This document shows positions 1 through 9,501 of a DNA stretch of 64,000 nucleotides, one piece after another. Source of the stretch: UBA935 sp031556725 (GTDB taxonomy: Bacteria > Bacillota > Clostridia > Lachnospirales > Lachnospiraceae). Positions within the stretch are counted from its first letter, which is position 1, and every line of letters begins with the position of its first letter. The stretch is taken from positions 1-64,000 of the forward strand of contig JAVBSL010000022.1 in assembly GCA_031556725.1 (NCBI GenBank), in the 5' to 3' direction. The notes below the pieces were generated by a model, which was not told the DNA's origin, made no database searches, and saw only the letters and a list, made by a program, of their open reading frames with translations. A program made the translations under genes and the position numbers.

Positions 1-1
1 T

Positions 2-550
2 GATTCCATTTGGCTGAACAACTTAGTGGAAAACTTGCTTGCAATAACCCGGATCGAAACTGGCAGCGTCAGCCTCAATATGCGGCCGGAACTCTTGTCT
101 GATGTCATGGAGGAGGCACTCTTACATATCAGTCGTAAAAGCGAGGAGCATCATATTAAGACTGTCGTAAGTGATGAACTACTGATGGCCAGAATGGACG
201 CAAGACTCGTTGTACAGGTCATCGTCAACATGGTCGACAACGCAATAAAATATACACAGACGGGCTCAAACATTACAGTTTCAGCTATCTTGGACAACGA
301 AATAGTCCGTATGGAGGTCTCCGACGACGGTCCCGGCATCAGTGATGAAGCAAAAACCAAGTTATTCGATATGTTCTATACTGCGGATAATGCGCGCGGT
401 GACGGACGGCGCGGATTGGGGTTGGGGCTCTACCTATGCAAAGCTATCATTGGCGCACATGAAGGCGATATCTACGTAAAAGATAATATTCCTAAAGGTT
501 CGACTTTCGGTTTTACTTTACAGGCGGAGGAGGTGCAGTTCCATGAATAA
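2..550 (+). CDS. kdpD: KdpD sensor histidine kinase, C-terminal part (5' end outside window)
   Basis: This is the C-terminal kinase core of the membrane sensor that controls the Kdp potassium pump. The frame is open from base 2, so the gene starts outside the window; the universal-stress and transmembrane domains are not visible. Seen here are the end of the dimerisation helix (NLVENLLAITRIE), the ATP-binding N box (VDNAIKY), the G1 box (DDGPGIS) and the G2 box (GLGLGLYLCK). This is the normal layout of a HATPase_c domain. The end overlaps kdpE by 8 bp, implying translational coupling. Assignment to KdpD rather than another kinase rests on the adjoining kdpEABC genes and the typical WLNNLVENLL segment. 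Confidence 0.93.
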   Translation, partial: DSIWLNNLVENLLAITRIETGSVSLNMRPELLSDVMEEALLHISRKSEEHHIKTVVSDELLMARMDARLVVQVIVNMVDNAIKYTQTGSNITVSAILDNEIVRMEVSDDGPGISDEAKTKLFDMFYTADNARGDGRRGLGLGLYLCKAIIGAHEGDIYVKDNIPKGSTFGFTLQAEEVQFHE

Positions 551-1259
551 GCCCATGATTTTGGTGGTGGAGGATGACAAAGCCGTGCGTAAGTTGATTA
601 CCACCACTCTCGATACACAGGGGTATCAGTATCACACGGCCGAGACTGGTGAAGGTTCCATTCTTGAGGCCGTTTCCAGCCAGCCGGACATCATAATGCT
701 GGATTTAGGCCTGCCGGATATGGACGGCATAGATATCATCAAGAAGGTGCGGGAATGGACAAACACGCCCATCATCGTCGTCAGTGCTCGCAGCGAGGAC
801 AAAGACAAAATAGATGCTCTTGATGCCGGTGCAGATGATTACCTAACCAAACCATTCAGTGTAGAGGAGCTTTTGGCACGAATTCGTGTGAGCCTTCGCC
901 GCGTGCGCTATGACAGTGAAAAGCTCTTAAAAGATTCCAGTATCTTTACAAATGGGAATCTTAAAATTGATTACGCTGCGGGCTGCGCCTTTCTGGATAG
1001 CGTGGAAATTCACTTGACACCTATTGAATACAAGTTGCTCTGCCTACTGGCAAAAAACGTGGGCAAGGTTTTGACCCACAACGCCATCCTGAAAGAGATT
1101 TGGGGCAGCTATATGAGCGATATCCCTGCTCTACGCGTTTTTATGGCGACGTTGCGTAAAAAAATTGAGAGGAACCCCAAGCAAACAAAAATAATCCAGA
1201 CACATATCGGTGTAGGCTACCGTATGCTTCGCGTACCTGAAGATGATTACTCCGATTGA
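543..1259 (+). CDS. kdpE: KdpE, OmpR-family response regulator of the kdp operon
   Basis: Response regulator that would be phosphorylated by KdpD and activate kdp transcription. The receiver domain fills roughly residues 1-120: acidic pair EDD near the N-terminus, phosphoacceptor aspartate in IIMLDLGLPDMDG, and the conserved lysine in DDYLTKPF. A winged-helix DNA-binding domain follows (LTPIEYKLLCLLAKN...GVGYRM). Its 238 aa is the normal length. It begins inside the kdpD 3' end and is followed after 55 bp by kdpA, so regulators and pump genes probably share one transcript. No KdpF-like small hydrophobic peptide was found in the 55-bp gap. Confidence 0.95.
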   Translation: MNKPMILVVEDDKAVRKLITTTLDTQGYQYHTAETGEGSILEAVSSQPDIIMLDLGLPDMDGIDIIKKVREWTNTPIIVVSARSEDKDKIDALDAGADDYLTKPFSVEELLARIRVSLRRVRYDSEKLLKDSSIFTNGNLKIDYAAGCAFLDSVEIHLTPIEYKLLCLLAKNVGKVLTHNAILKEIWGSYMSDIPALRVFMATLRKKIERNPKQTKIIQTHIGVGYRMLRVPEDDYSD

Positions 1260-1314
1260 GTACTTTGGAATTGATAACGGCGAAAAAATCTGACGGAAAG
1301 GCAGGGTCATAATT

Positions 1315-3033
1315 ATGTTGCAAATAGTATTATTCTTGTTGTTTTTCTTTTCCCTCATCCTGCCGATGGGCAAATATCTTTACCACATCGCGGCAGGCAA
1401 GCGCACCTTTGCCGATCCGGTGCTTGACCGGGTTGACGGCGCAATTTACCGCATATGCGGTGTGGACAAAGCTGAAATGAGCTGGAAAAAGTATGCCGTT
1501 TCGATGCTTGTAACCAATGCGGTTATGGTACTGGCGGGCTATCTGATCCTGCGGATACAGGCGCTGCACATATTTAACCCTAACGGCATCGATGGCATGG
1601 CACCAGACCTCAGCTTTAATACCATCATCAGCTTTATGACCAACACCAATCTCCAGCACTATTCCGGGGAATCCGGGCTTTCTTATCTGAGCCAGATGAT
1701 GGTCATCACCTTTATGATGTTTGCCTCAGCGGCCTCCGGCTACGCAGTGTGCATGGCATTTTTGCGTGGTCTTGCAGGCAAAGCTAAAACGATGGGTAAC
1801 TTTTACGTCGATATGATCCGCATCATCACTCGCGTTCTGCTGCCGCTCTCCATTGTGTCGGGGCTTGTTCTCGTATCACAGGGTGTGCCGCAAAACCTGT
1901 CTCCCAATATCACGGTGCAGACTATAGAGGGTACCTATCAGGACATCGCGATGGGGCCGGTGGCTGCGCTGGAGAGTATCAAGCACCTGGGCACCAACGG
2001 CGGCGGGTTCTTCGGAGCCAACTCCGCTTCGCCCTTTGAAAATCCTAATGTCATTACCAACTTGCTTGAGATGCTGGCCATGATGTTGCTCCCCGGTTCC
2101 TGTGTGGTGGCGTTCGGACATATGGTCGAAAACCGCAAACAGGAAGCTGAAAACATAAAAACCAAACGCATCTGGATCGGAAAAGAGGCAAAGCCGGTCA
2201 TCGCGGTCATGTCCATCCTGTTTGTGACAGGTGTTATCGTTTGCTTTTGGGTGGAAAGTACGGGGAACCCGCTGCTTGAACAAGCCGGGCTCAATCAGGA
2301 TATGGGCAACATGGAGGGCAAGGAAACGCGGTTCGGCATCGCGCAATCCTCCCTGTTCACCACTGCCACCACGGCCTTTACCACCGGCTCTGTCAATAAT
2401 ATGCACGATACGCTGACGCCCATCGGCGGTGCGGTGCCGCTTGTCAACATGATGCTGAACCTCGTGTTCGGAGGCAAGGGCGTGGGATTAATGAACATGA
2501 TCTTGTATGCCATTCTCGCTGTGTTCATCTGCGGCCTGATGATCGGGCGCACGCCGGAATACCTCGGCAAAAAGATCGAGGGCAGGGAGATGAAGCTCAC
2601 GGCGTTGGGTATCATTATCCACCCGCTGTTGATTCTGGCCTTTACGGCGCTGGCGGTAACAATTCCTGCCGGGCTTGCGGGTATAAGCAATCCCGGTTAC
2701 CACGGGCTTACGCAGGTGCTGTACGAATATGCTTCTTCCGCTGCAAACAACGGCTCCGGCTTCGAGGGGCTTGCGGACAATACGCTGTTCTGGAACCTCT
2801 CAACCGGGCTTGTCATGTTCTTTGGACGTTACACTATCATTGTGCTCCAGCTTGCCATAGCAGGTTCATTGATGCAGAAATTGGCGGTCAGCGAATCGGT
2901 TGGAACACTGAAAACCAGTACACCCACTTTTGCGGTAGCGCTGCTGATGGTAGTGGTGGTATTTGCAGCACTGACTTTCTTCCCGGCGCTGGTACTCGGA
3001 CCGGTTGCGGAACATCTGACCCTGATGGGTTAA
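1315..3033 (+). CDS. kdpA: KdpA, potassium-translocating subunit of the Kdp P-type ATPase
   Basis: Integral-membrane K+ channel-like subunit of the high-affinity KdpFABC importer. About ten hydrophobic segments are present, together with the four pore-loop regions of the family. These are NTNLQHYSGESG (about residue 110), GTNGGGFFGANSA (about 225), TTGSVNNMHDTL (about 350) and NNGSGFEGL (about 478). The length of 572 aa is normal. It lies 12 bp upstream of kdpB. The gene is noticeably richer in G+C and in GGC/CTG-type codons than genes after 5.8 kb, in keeping with the whole kdp block. Confidence 0.96.
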   Translation: MLQIVLFLLFFFSLILPMGKYLYHIAAGKRTFADPVLDRVDGAIYRICGVDKAEMSWKKYAVSMLVTNAVMVLAGYLILRIQALHIFNPNGIDGMAPDLSFNTIISFMTNTNLQHYSGESGLSYLSQMMVITFMMFASAASGYAVCMAFLRGLAGKAKTMGNFYVDMIRIITRVLLPLSIVSGLVLVSQGVPQNLSPNITVQTIEGTYQDIAMGPVAALESIKHLGTNGGGFFGANSASPFENPNVITNLLEMLAMMLLPGSCVVAFGHMVENRKQEAENIKTKRIWIGKEAKPVIAVMSILFVTGVIVCFWVESTGNPLLEQAGLNQDMGNMEGKETRFGIAQSSLFTTATTAFTTGSVNNMHDTLTPIGGAVPLVNMMLNLVFGGKGVGLMNMILYAILAVFICGLMIGRTPEYLGKKIEGREMKLTALGIIIHPLLILAFTALAVTIPAGLAGISNPGYHGLTQVLYEYASSAANNGSGFEGLADNTLFWNLSTGLVMFFGRYTIIVLQLAIAGSLMQKLAVSESVGTLKTSTPTFAVALLMVVVVFAALTFFPALVLGPVAEHLTLMG

Positions 3034-3045
3034 GGGGGACTATCA

Positions 3046-5097
3046 ATGAGCAAGGAAACAACAAAGTTTATCACCGGAGACATCGTGAAATCATCAATCG
3101 CTGGCGCGTTCAAAAAGTTAAATCCATGGTATATGATGAAAAACCCCGTCATGTTTGTGGTTGAAATCGGATTTGCGGTAACGTTGCTGCTCTGCGTTAT
3201 GCCGGGACTGTTCGGGGACGAAGGCTCTAACCTCGTGCTGTATAATGCCGTCGTATCCGCCATACTACTGATCACCATTCTATTCGCCAACTTTGCGGAA
3301 GCCGTGGCAGAAGGCCGTGGCAAGGCGCAGGCTCAAAGCCTAAAAAAGACACAGAAGGATATGACCGCTCGCTTAATTGATAAGAATTGCGCGGAAACCA
3401 TCATCAGCGCAGGCGCGCTGAAAAAAGGCGACATCGTGCTTGTCAAAGCCGGGGAGCTGATTCCCAATGATGGCGAAGTCATCGACGGTGTCGCCTCGGT
3501 GGATGAATCTGCCATAACAGGCGAATCCGCACCTGTTCTTAAGGAGTGTGGCGAAGACTTTGCCTCGGTGACCGGCGGCACCACTGTAGTCAGCGACTGG
3601 CTCAAGATTGAAATTACCTCCAATCCCGGCGAATCCTTTATTGACAAGATGATATCAATGGTAGAGGGTGCGTCGCGCGAAAAGACCCCCAACGAAATCG
3701 CACTGAACACGCTGCTGGTCAGCCTGACTATCATCTTTCTGATTGTTATTGTTACGCTGCATCCCATTGCCGTATACACCGGCGTCCGATTGCCGGTTTC
3801 CACATTGATTGCCCTGACCGTATGCCTGATTCCGACCACAATCGGCGGGTTGCTGTCGGCCATCGGAATTGCGGGTATGGATCGTGTGACGCGTTTCAAC
3901 GTCATCGCAATGTCGGGCAAGGCGGTGGAAGCCTGCGGTGATGTGGACACCATGATCCTCGACAAAACCGGCACCATCACCTACGGCAACCGTATGGCCG
4001 CAAAATTCATCCCCGTTGGAATCACGATGGAGCCGGAGTTGATAAAATACGCAGTACTTAGTTCGCTGCCGGACAATACGCCCGAAGGCAAGTCCATCGT
4101 GGAGTTGGGGGAACGCCTGAGCGGGACACATCAGGAAATTCAGATGGGAACAGAATTTATGGAATTTACGGCGCAGACCCGCATGAGCGGTGTAGACCTC
4201 CCCGATGGAACAAAGATTCGCAAAGGCGCTTGTGACGCTATATTAAAACATGTGCAGGTCCTTGGCGGCTCTATCCCAAAGGATCTGGATACTCAGGTTA
4301 AAGATAGTTCCAAACTGGGCGGCACACCGCTGGTCGTGTGCGTGAACACACGGATTCTGGGCGTTATTTACCTCAAAGATACCATCAAGGATGGGCTTGT
4401 GGAGCGGTTCGCACGGCTGCGCGCCATCGGTATTAAGACTGTCATGTGTACGGGCGATAACCCGTTGACTGCCGCAACCATCGCACAGGAGGCAGGCGTG
4501 GACAGCTTCATCGCTGAGTGTAAGCCTGAGGACAAAATTGAGGTCATCAAGGAGGAACAGGCCAAAGGTAAGATCGTCGCCATGACCGGTGACGGCACCA
4601 ACGACGCTCCGGCTCTGGCTCAGGCCAACGTGGGCATTGCCATGAACAGCGGCACCACTGCCGCAAAGGAAGCGGCCAACATGGTCGATCTCGATTCCGA
4701 CCCCACAAAAATATTAGACGTTGTGGAAATCGGTAAGCAGCTTCTCATCACCCGCGGCTCCCTGACCACATTTAGCATCGCCAACGATATCGCCAAATAC
4801 TTCGCCATTATCCCGGCCATGTTCATGGCGGTCATCCCGCAGATGGACGTGTTAAATATTATGGCGCTTTCCACACCCTCAAGCGCTATTTTGTCCGCAC
4901 TGATCTTCAACGCCATCATTATTCCCTGCCTGATCCCGCTGGCAATGAAAGGTGTCAAATATAAGCCGCAGCGTTCTGAAAAAATGCTCCGGCACAACAT
5001 GCTGGTCTATGGCCTTGGCGGTATCATTGCGCCGTTCGCAGGCATCAAGCTGATCGATTTGGCGATTACACCGATACTGTCGCCGCTCGGGATGTAG
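3046..5097 (+). CDS. kdpB: KdpB, catalytic ATPase subunit of the Kdp potassium pump
   Basis: P-type ATPase that hydrolyses ATP and drives K+ import with KdpA and KdpC. Motifs in order are the actuator TGES (ITGESAPV), the phosphorylation site DKTGTIT containing the catalytic aspartate, the nucleotide-binding region, and the hinge GDGTNDAPAL. Membrane segments lie at the N-terminus, before and after the actuator domain, and at the C-terminus. The length of 683 aa is typical. A GGGGGA-type ribosome site precedes the ATG. All catalytic residues expected for a working P-type ATPase are present. Confidence 0.97.
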   Translation: MSKETTKFITGDIVKSSIAGAFKKLNPWYMMKNPVMFVVEIGFAVTLLLCVMPGLFGDEGSNLVLYNAVVSAILLITILFANFAEAVAEGRGKAQAQSLKKTQKDMTARLIDKNCAETIISAGALKKGDIVLVKAGELIPNDGEVIDGVASVDESAITGESAPVLKECGEDFASVTGGTTVVSDWLKIEITSNPGESFIDKMISMVEGASREKTPNEIALNTLLVSLTIIFLIVIVTLHPIAVYTGVRLPVSTLIALTVCLIPTTIGGLLSAIGIAGMDRVTRFNVIAMSGKAVEACGDVDTMILDKTGTITYGNRMAAKFIPVGITMEPELIKYAVLSSLPDNTPEGKSIVELGERLSGTHQEIQMGTEFMEFTAQTRMSGVDLPDGTKIRKGACDAILKHVQVLGGSIPKDLDTQVKDSSKLGGTPLVVCVNTRILGVIYLKDTIKDGLVERFARLRAIGIKTVMCTGDNPLTAATIAQEAGVDSFIAECKPEDKIEVIKEEQAKGKIVAMTGDGTNDAPALAQANVGIAMNSGTTAAKEAANMVDLDSDPTKILDVVEIGKQLLITRGSLTTFSIANDIAKYFAIIPAMFMAVIPQMDVLNIMALSTPSSAILSALIFNAIIIPCLIPLAMKGVKYKPQRSEKMLRHNMLVYGLGGIIAPFAGIKLIDLAITPILSPLGM

Positions 5098-5116
5098 CAA
5101 AAAGGAGGTTCTTCTC

Positions 5117-5770
5117 ATGAAAGCAATTCTAAACGCAATCAAAAAGCCGGTTTTAGTTACGCTAACCTTGATGGTAATTTGCGGGTTTGGCTATCCGCTG
5201 CTGATGACCGGCATCAGTCAGGTAATATTTCCCCATCAGGCGAATGGCAGCTTAATTGAAATAAACGGTCAGGTTGTTGGCTCGAAACTTATCGGACAGA
5301 ATTTCGCCGATGCACGGTTTATGAAATGCCGTCCTTCAGCGGTGGAGTATAACACCTACACGCAGGAAGACAAAAACAACGGCGACTATGCCGGTGTTGA
5401 CTCCGGATCGAAAAACTACGCACCATCAAATCCCGAACTTGTAAAGCGTGTGGAAGCTGACATTGCGGCCTTCTTAGAGGCGAATCCATCTGTAAAGCGG
5501 GAGGATATTCCCACTGACCTGCTGACAGCCTCCGGCTCCGGCCTTGATCCGCATATAAGCCCGGCAGCTGCTTCGATTCAGATTCCGGCTCTGGTGAAAA
5601 ACACCGGTTTGTCTCAGGAGAAGATTGAGAGCATCGTGGCGGAATGTACAACCGGAAAGTTTCTCGGTATTTTCGGCGAGGAGACTGTCAATGTCTTAAA
5701 AGTGAACATCCTGATCGCATCGTTTAGATATTGCCCGGAAGTGTGGGGATATTCGATAGCGGATGGCTAA
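5117..5770 (+). CDS. kdpC: KdpC, accessory subunit of the Kdp pump, with atypical C-terminal tail
   Basis: Single-pass membrane subunit that stabilises the KdpAB complex. An N-terminal membrane helix (about residues 10-33) is followed by the conserved QANGSL, GSKLIGQNF, SNPELVKRVEAD, TASGSGLDPHIS and ETVNVLKVN motifs. A clear AAGGAGG site precedes the start. Family members normally end within a few residues of the VNxLxLN motif. Here the frame continues for about 20 residues of unrelated sequence that is simply the complement of the glgB 3' end, and the stop lies 75 bp inside the glgB reading frame. The last turn is therefore probably not native, and a rearrangement joint lies near 5712-5770. 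Confidence 0.92.
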   Translation: MKAILNAIKKPVLVTLTLMVICGFGYPLLMTGISQVIFPHQANGSLIEINGQVVGSKLIGQNFADARFMKCRPSAVEYNTYTQEDKNNGDYAGVDSGSKNYAPSNPELVKRVEADIAAFLEANPSVKREDIPTDLLTASGSGLDPHISPAAASIQIPALVKNTGLSQEKIESIVAECTTGKFLGIFGEETVNVLKVNILIASFRYCPEVWGYSIADG

Positions 5771-7528
5771 CAGAACTCCGGAAAATGGCGGTAATGTTCC
5801 GTCATAAATCTTGCTATCCCCAGATGTATTTCCGCCAAATTGCTCCCAGTCACTGTTTAATATTACTCGCATATTATCAGCATCGGGAATCTCAAAAAAG
5901 TAATCCCGCTGTAAATGATCGCCAAAATTAAAAATCCCGATAATCCTTTCCTCTTCATATCCCCGTTCAATGGCATATAGGCATCTGGATTCCTGATGGC
6001 AGTCCAGCCACCTGAATCCATCTCTTTCATAATCCCCTTCCGATAACGCCGGATAGGATAAATAAATCTTATTTAACTGTTTCATATACTGATAAAACGA
6101 GTCGTGATTAGGATATTTGAGAATCTCCCAATCTTGTTCCCGCCGTTCATCCCATTCCCGCAGCTGGCCGATTTCATTTCCCATGAAATTTAACTTTTTG
6201 CCGGGATGCACCATCATATACATATACATGGCTCTTGCCTGGGGAAACTTCTCTTCATATTGCCCATTCATTTTTTGCAAAATTGTTGCTTTTCCGTGAA
6301 CAACCTCATCATGGGAATATGGCAAAAGATATTTTTCATTATAAAAGTACATCATCGAAAAAGTAAGTTTATGATAATGCTCCGTTCGCTTTTCCGGCGG
6401 CAGTTGAAAGTATTCCAACGTGTCATGCATCCAGCCCATATCCCATTTATAATCAAATCCCAGGCCGCCCTCATCAACAGGGGCGGTTACTCTTGGATAA
6501 TTGGTTGAGTCCTCTGCTATTAAAAGGCAGTTTGGATTGATTTCTTTCAAACCTTTATTCATGACCTTTATAAAATCAACAGCATTTTTGTTTTCACCGC
6601 GTCGCTCGTCACCCTGCCAATAGATAATTCGGCTGATGGCATCCATGCGTAATCCGTCAAAATGATATTCCTTCAGCCAATAATTAGCTGCTGACTGCAG
6701 AAAACTCCGCACCTCACCTCGTGAGTGCATAAAATTATAGCTCCCCCACTCACTGATCCCCACGTCATTATGGGGATATTCATATAAGGCGCTGCCGTCA
6801 TACCCTGCCAATGCATAATCATCAATGGCAAAATGCACCGGCACAAAATCAAGGATTACTCCAATATTATTCCGGTGAAGCAAATCAATCAGCTTCTTTA
6901 AATCCGCTGCCGTTCCATAACGGCTGGTGGGTGCAAAAAAGCTTGTATTCTGATATCCCCAGCTTTCATCACAGGGATGCTCACAAATGGGCAGAAATTC
7001 CACATAGTTATAACCGCTGTCCTGCAAATATGTAATCAATGGTTCGGCAAGCTCATCATAACGGTACCAGTCGGTCACCTCATCAGACTCTTTTCGCCAG
7101 GAACCAAGATGCATCTCATAAATATTAAGAGGATCATTATAGCCGAACCCTTTCTGCTTTCTTTGCTTCATCCACTTTTCATCCTGAAATGTATAATCTG
7201 ACAAGCAGCGAAAAATAGACTTATGTAACGGACGCAGTTCCATCCCAAAACCATAGGGATCACAATGGTCGATATAGCTTCCGTCACGCTTGTATATGCG
7301 ATATTCATAGCTGGTACCGACTTCCAGATCCGATAAGGTAACTTCATAAAAATTCCCATCATAAACCGCATGCATCGGTACTTCTTTATTGCTCTCACCA
7401 TATCGGATGCATACGCCCGCAGCATTGGGCGCAAAAGTACGAAAGGTTGCACCTCCCTCCGTAATATGTCCTCCTAAATATTCATAGGCGTTAAATTCTT
7501 TTCCGGTATAAAATCCATACATATCCAT
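5696..7528 (-). CDS. glgB: 1,4-alpha-glucan branching enzyme (GlgB, GH13)
   Basis: Introduces alpha-1,6 branches into glycogen. An N-terminal CBM48-like domain (about residues 15-100) precedes the GH13 barrel. All four conserved regions are present: DFVPVHF, GLRMDAIS (nucleophile D), AEDST (acid/base E) and SHDEV. I chose the start at 7528 (MDMYGF), which has AAAGGAA about 13 bases upstream, rather than the ATG at 7567. After the usual LPPFSGVLL ending the frame runs on for about 25 unrelated residues into the kdpC sequence, so the original stop appears lost at the joint with the kdp operon. No other glg genes are nearby. A TetR regulator is divergent. Confidence 0.93.
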   Translation of the reverse strand: MDMYGFYTGKEFNAYEYLGGHITEGGATFRTFAPNAAGVCIRYGESNKEVPMHAVYDGNFYEVTLSDLEVGTSYEYRIYKRDGSYIDHCDPYGFGMELRPLHKSIFRCLSDYTFQDEKWMKQRKQKGFGYNDPLNIYEMHLGSWRKESDEVTDWYRYDELAEPLITYLQDSGYNYVEFLPICEHPCDESWGYQNTSFFAPTSRYGTAADLKKLIDLLHRNNIGVILDFVPVHFAIDDYALAGYDGSALYEYPHNDVGISEWGSYNFMHSRGEVRSFLQSAANYWLKEYHFDGLRMDAISRIIYWQGDERRGENKNAVDFIKVMNKGLKEINPNCLLIAEDSTNYPRVTAPVDEGGLGFDYKWDMGWMHDTLEYFQLPPEKRTEHYHKLTFSMMYFYNEKYLLPYSHDEVVHGKATILQKMNGQYEEKFPQARAMYMYMMVHPGKKLNFMGNEIGQLREWDERREQDWEILKYPNHDSFYQYMKQLNKIYLSYPALSEGDYERDGFRWLDCHQESRCLYAIERGYEEERIIGIFNFGDHLQRDYFFEIPDADNMRVILNSDWEQFGGNTSGDSKIYDGTLPPFSGVLLAIRYRISPHFRAISKRCDQDVHF

Positions 7529-7611
7529 ATTAATAATTATTCCTTTCGATAATTGACTGCCGTCCATTAATGTACTATGATTACATTAACAAAGAATGAT
7601 TATGTTTTCTA

Positions 7612-7628
7612 TTTGCATTTTATGCAAA
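7612..7628. promoter_or_regulatory. Candidate TetR operator between glgB and the divergent regulator
   Basis: A perfect dyad, TTTGCAT-TTT-ATGCAAA, lies in the 146-bp region between the glgB start and the tetR start. Size and symmetry suit a TetR-family dimer, and the position would allow control of both genes. This is inference from symmetry and location only. Confidence 0.4.
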
Positions 7629-7674
7629 CAGTCAATTAATAGACGAATTACAAAAAACGGCAAGGATCGCATCT

Positions 7675-8205
7675 ATGGATAAACGTGAAATTAAAACAAA
7701 ACGAAGCATTATCAATGCCTTTCTTCAATTAAGGCATCAAAAACCTTTAGAACGAATCACCATTAAAGAGTTGGCTGAGCTTGCTGAAATAAGTAAGGCA
7801 ACCTTTTATTTGCATTACAAAGATATCTATGATTTATCCGATACTCTGGAAAAAGAAACGGTTCAAAGCATATTAACGGACATTCCGCATCCGGAATATT
7901 TCCTATCCAATCATAAGCAGTTTATGGAAGAGCTTCTGTTTTCCTTTCATGCACAGCAAAATATTATCGATATTCTATTTTCCGGTTCCCGTTCCCATAT
8001 CCTTCCCCAAAGTATTGAGCAGGCATTAAAGGAATATATCTTTAAAATGGAACCACAAAAAAAGGACGATGTTCGGTTTAATATTCTGCTTACCCACCAA
8101 ATCCTGGGCGGGTATTACGCTTATACCGAACACCGTCATCAGTTTAGCGACGATGAAATCATTGATGTTATTTCTGAAATCACTATCAGGGCAATTCAGG
8201 AGTAA
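7675..8205 (+). CDS. TetR/AcrR-family transcriptional regulator
   Basis: A 176-aa regulator with an N-terminal helix-turn-helix (about residues 8-55, ITIKELAELAEISKATFYLHYKD) typical of TetR proteins that recruit few ligand contacts in the turn region. The remainder is an all-helical ligand or dimerisation domain resembling the TetR_C_8 type. AAGGAT precedes the ATG by 8 bases. It is divergent from glgB and shares a 146-bp intergenic region holding a palindrome. The stop overlaps the 3' end of the convergent lipoprotein gene by 20 bp. Its ligand cannot be deduced. Confidence 0.85.
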   Translation: MDKREIKTKRSIINAFLQLRHQKPLERITIKELAELAEISKATFYLHYKDIYDLSDTLEKETVQSILTDIPHPEYFLSNHKQFMEELLFSFHAQQNIIDILFSGSRSHILPQSIEQALKEYIFKMEPQKKDDVRFNILLTHQILGGYYAYTEHRHQFSDDEIIDVISEITIRAIQE

Positions 8206-9439
8206 AAAAGTAGGCCGACATTTCCACATCATATGCTGATCCATCATCCTTCCAGCTATATGGCTGCTTGCACATATAAATGATAGCCTTTGGCCGGACT
8301 TCATCTTCCTCATAGAGATAAACCCAGTAGTGGGTCCCATGAGTAACATAACATTCCCGGTATACCATCCGGTTTTGTTCATCAAAATGAATTTTACCAC
8401 TACTGTCCCACGTTCCATGAGAGAACATACAAAAATGATAATCGATGGTATCCAAATTGTTATTATTGTAGCGAAATAAAATTTCACCGGAATTCTCTTC
8501 CTCGCATTCCATTTCAATATCAAAATCACTCAATTGCTCCAAAAAAGCCTCGAGCCGCCCGGCTTTATTATAAGTGCAAAGGATATCTGCATCATATTCA
8601 TATCCTTCCTTTATATCTCTTTTATACTTTCTAACTACTCCCATTTTATCTGTTTCTGCCCAATCCCGATAAAGCCAAAATTTATTATTACGGTTTAGCA
8701 GTTTCTCAATATCGTAATCCTTCTCTTCCTTACTTTGATAAGTCACGATAAAAGGGAAAACAATTCCCGGCATATATTCATAAGAAATATCAGCAATGCA
8801 ATCCCCGCTTACACCATATAGGCTTTCGGCAATTACTTTTCCTTTTTCATCACTCTCATATGAAAGACTTCCCTGCATCTCCAACTCTTCCCAGGCAACT
8901 GCTGCGCAATAGGTTATTTCATAAGGATCATGTACTTCACCCTCATAATCCACCCAGCTATCGAACCACATATGTACGACAAAACAAGTCATTCTTTTGC
9001 TTTCATCAAGATAATAATCTACCTGCGACTTTTCTGCACCATTAACTACCCCATCTGGTTTTTCCTTATACATATCCCATGATTGAAGATAATTTTTGAT
9101 AAAAGCAGCTCGTTCGCTTTCACTATATTCCATGCTGCCAAGTGCAGTAACGTACCTGTTCTCATCTGTACCTTTATGCATATATGAGTCAAAGAAAAAA
9201 ATATTTTCAACACTCTTTCCAGCCTCTCTTGCCTCATCCAGTTCGTTTATAACCACTTCCACTTCCTGCTTGGGAATTTCTGTAGCTTTTTCTTCATCCG
9301 CCGGCAACTCTTGAACAATATCTGCTGTATTAATTTCATTTGTTAATATTTCAGTCGGCTTTCCGCATGATAATATCGTCCCTGCTGAAAGGATTGTAAT
9401 AAGAAGCAATATTCCTTTTCCCATTTTTCTTTTTTTCAT
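8186..9439 (-). CDS. Putative lipoprotein of unknown function
   Basis: A 417-aa protein with a basic N-terminus, a hydrophobic stretch and a lipobox ending ILSC at about residue 25, so it should be lipid-anchored on the outer face of the membrane. The mature part is rich in acidic and aromatic residues (many YE, WD and EE pairs). I recognise no domain. It includes motifs such as YNKAGRLEAF and FDEQNRMVYRE that resemble YD/RHS-like short beta repeats, but this is weak. It is convergent with the TetR gene and lies downstream of the MFS gene on the same strand, 62 bp away. Confidence 0.75.
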   Translation of the reverse strand: MKKRKMGKGILLLITILSAGTILSCGKPTEILTNEINTADIVQELPADEEKATEIPKQEVEVVINELDEAREAGKSVENIFFFDSYMHKGTDENRYVTALGSMEYSESERAAFIKNYLQSWDMYKEKPDGVVNGAEKSQVDYYLDESKRMTCFVVHMWFDSWVDYEGEVHDPYEITYCAAVAWEELEMQGSLSYESDEKGKVIAESLYGVSGDCIADISYEYMPGIVFPFIVTYQSKEEKDYDIEKLLNRNNKFWLYRDWAETDKMGVVRKYKRDIKEGYEYDADILCTYNKAGRLEAFLEQLSDFDIEMECEEENSGEILFRYNNNNLDTIDYHFCMFSHGTWDSSGKIHFDEQNRMVYRECYVTHGTHYWVYLYEEDEVRPKAIIYMCKQPYSWKDDGSAYDVEMSAYFFTPELP

Positions 9440-9501
9440 GTTGTCACCATTATAATCTCAGCTTTATCTGGTGCCTAATGGGCTAAAATCATATGTCGCA
9501 T

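Noticed and set aside
1876..2406. A 176-codon open frame on the - strand
   Set aside because: It is the shadow of kdpA in a GC-rich gene, with low-complexity histidine/arginine-rich sequence.
9440..9501. Possible terminator between the MFS and lipoprotein genes
   Set aside because: Only a short weak AACCA/TGGTT pairing is present with no clear T-run.
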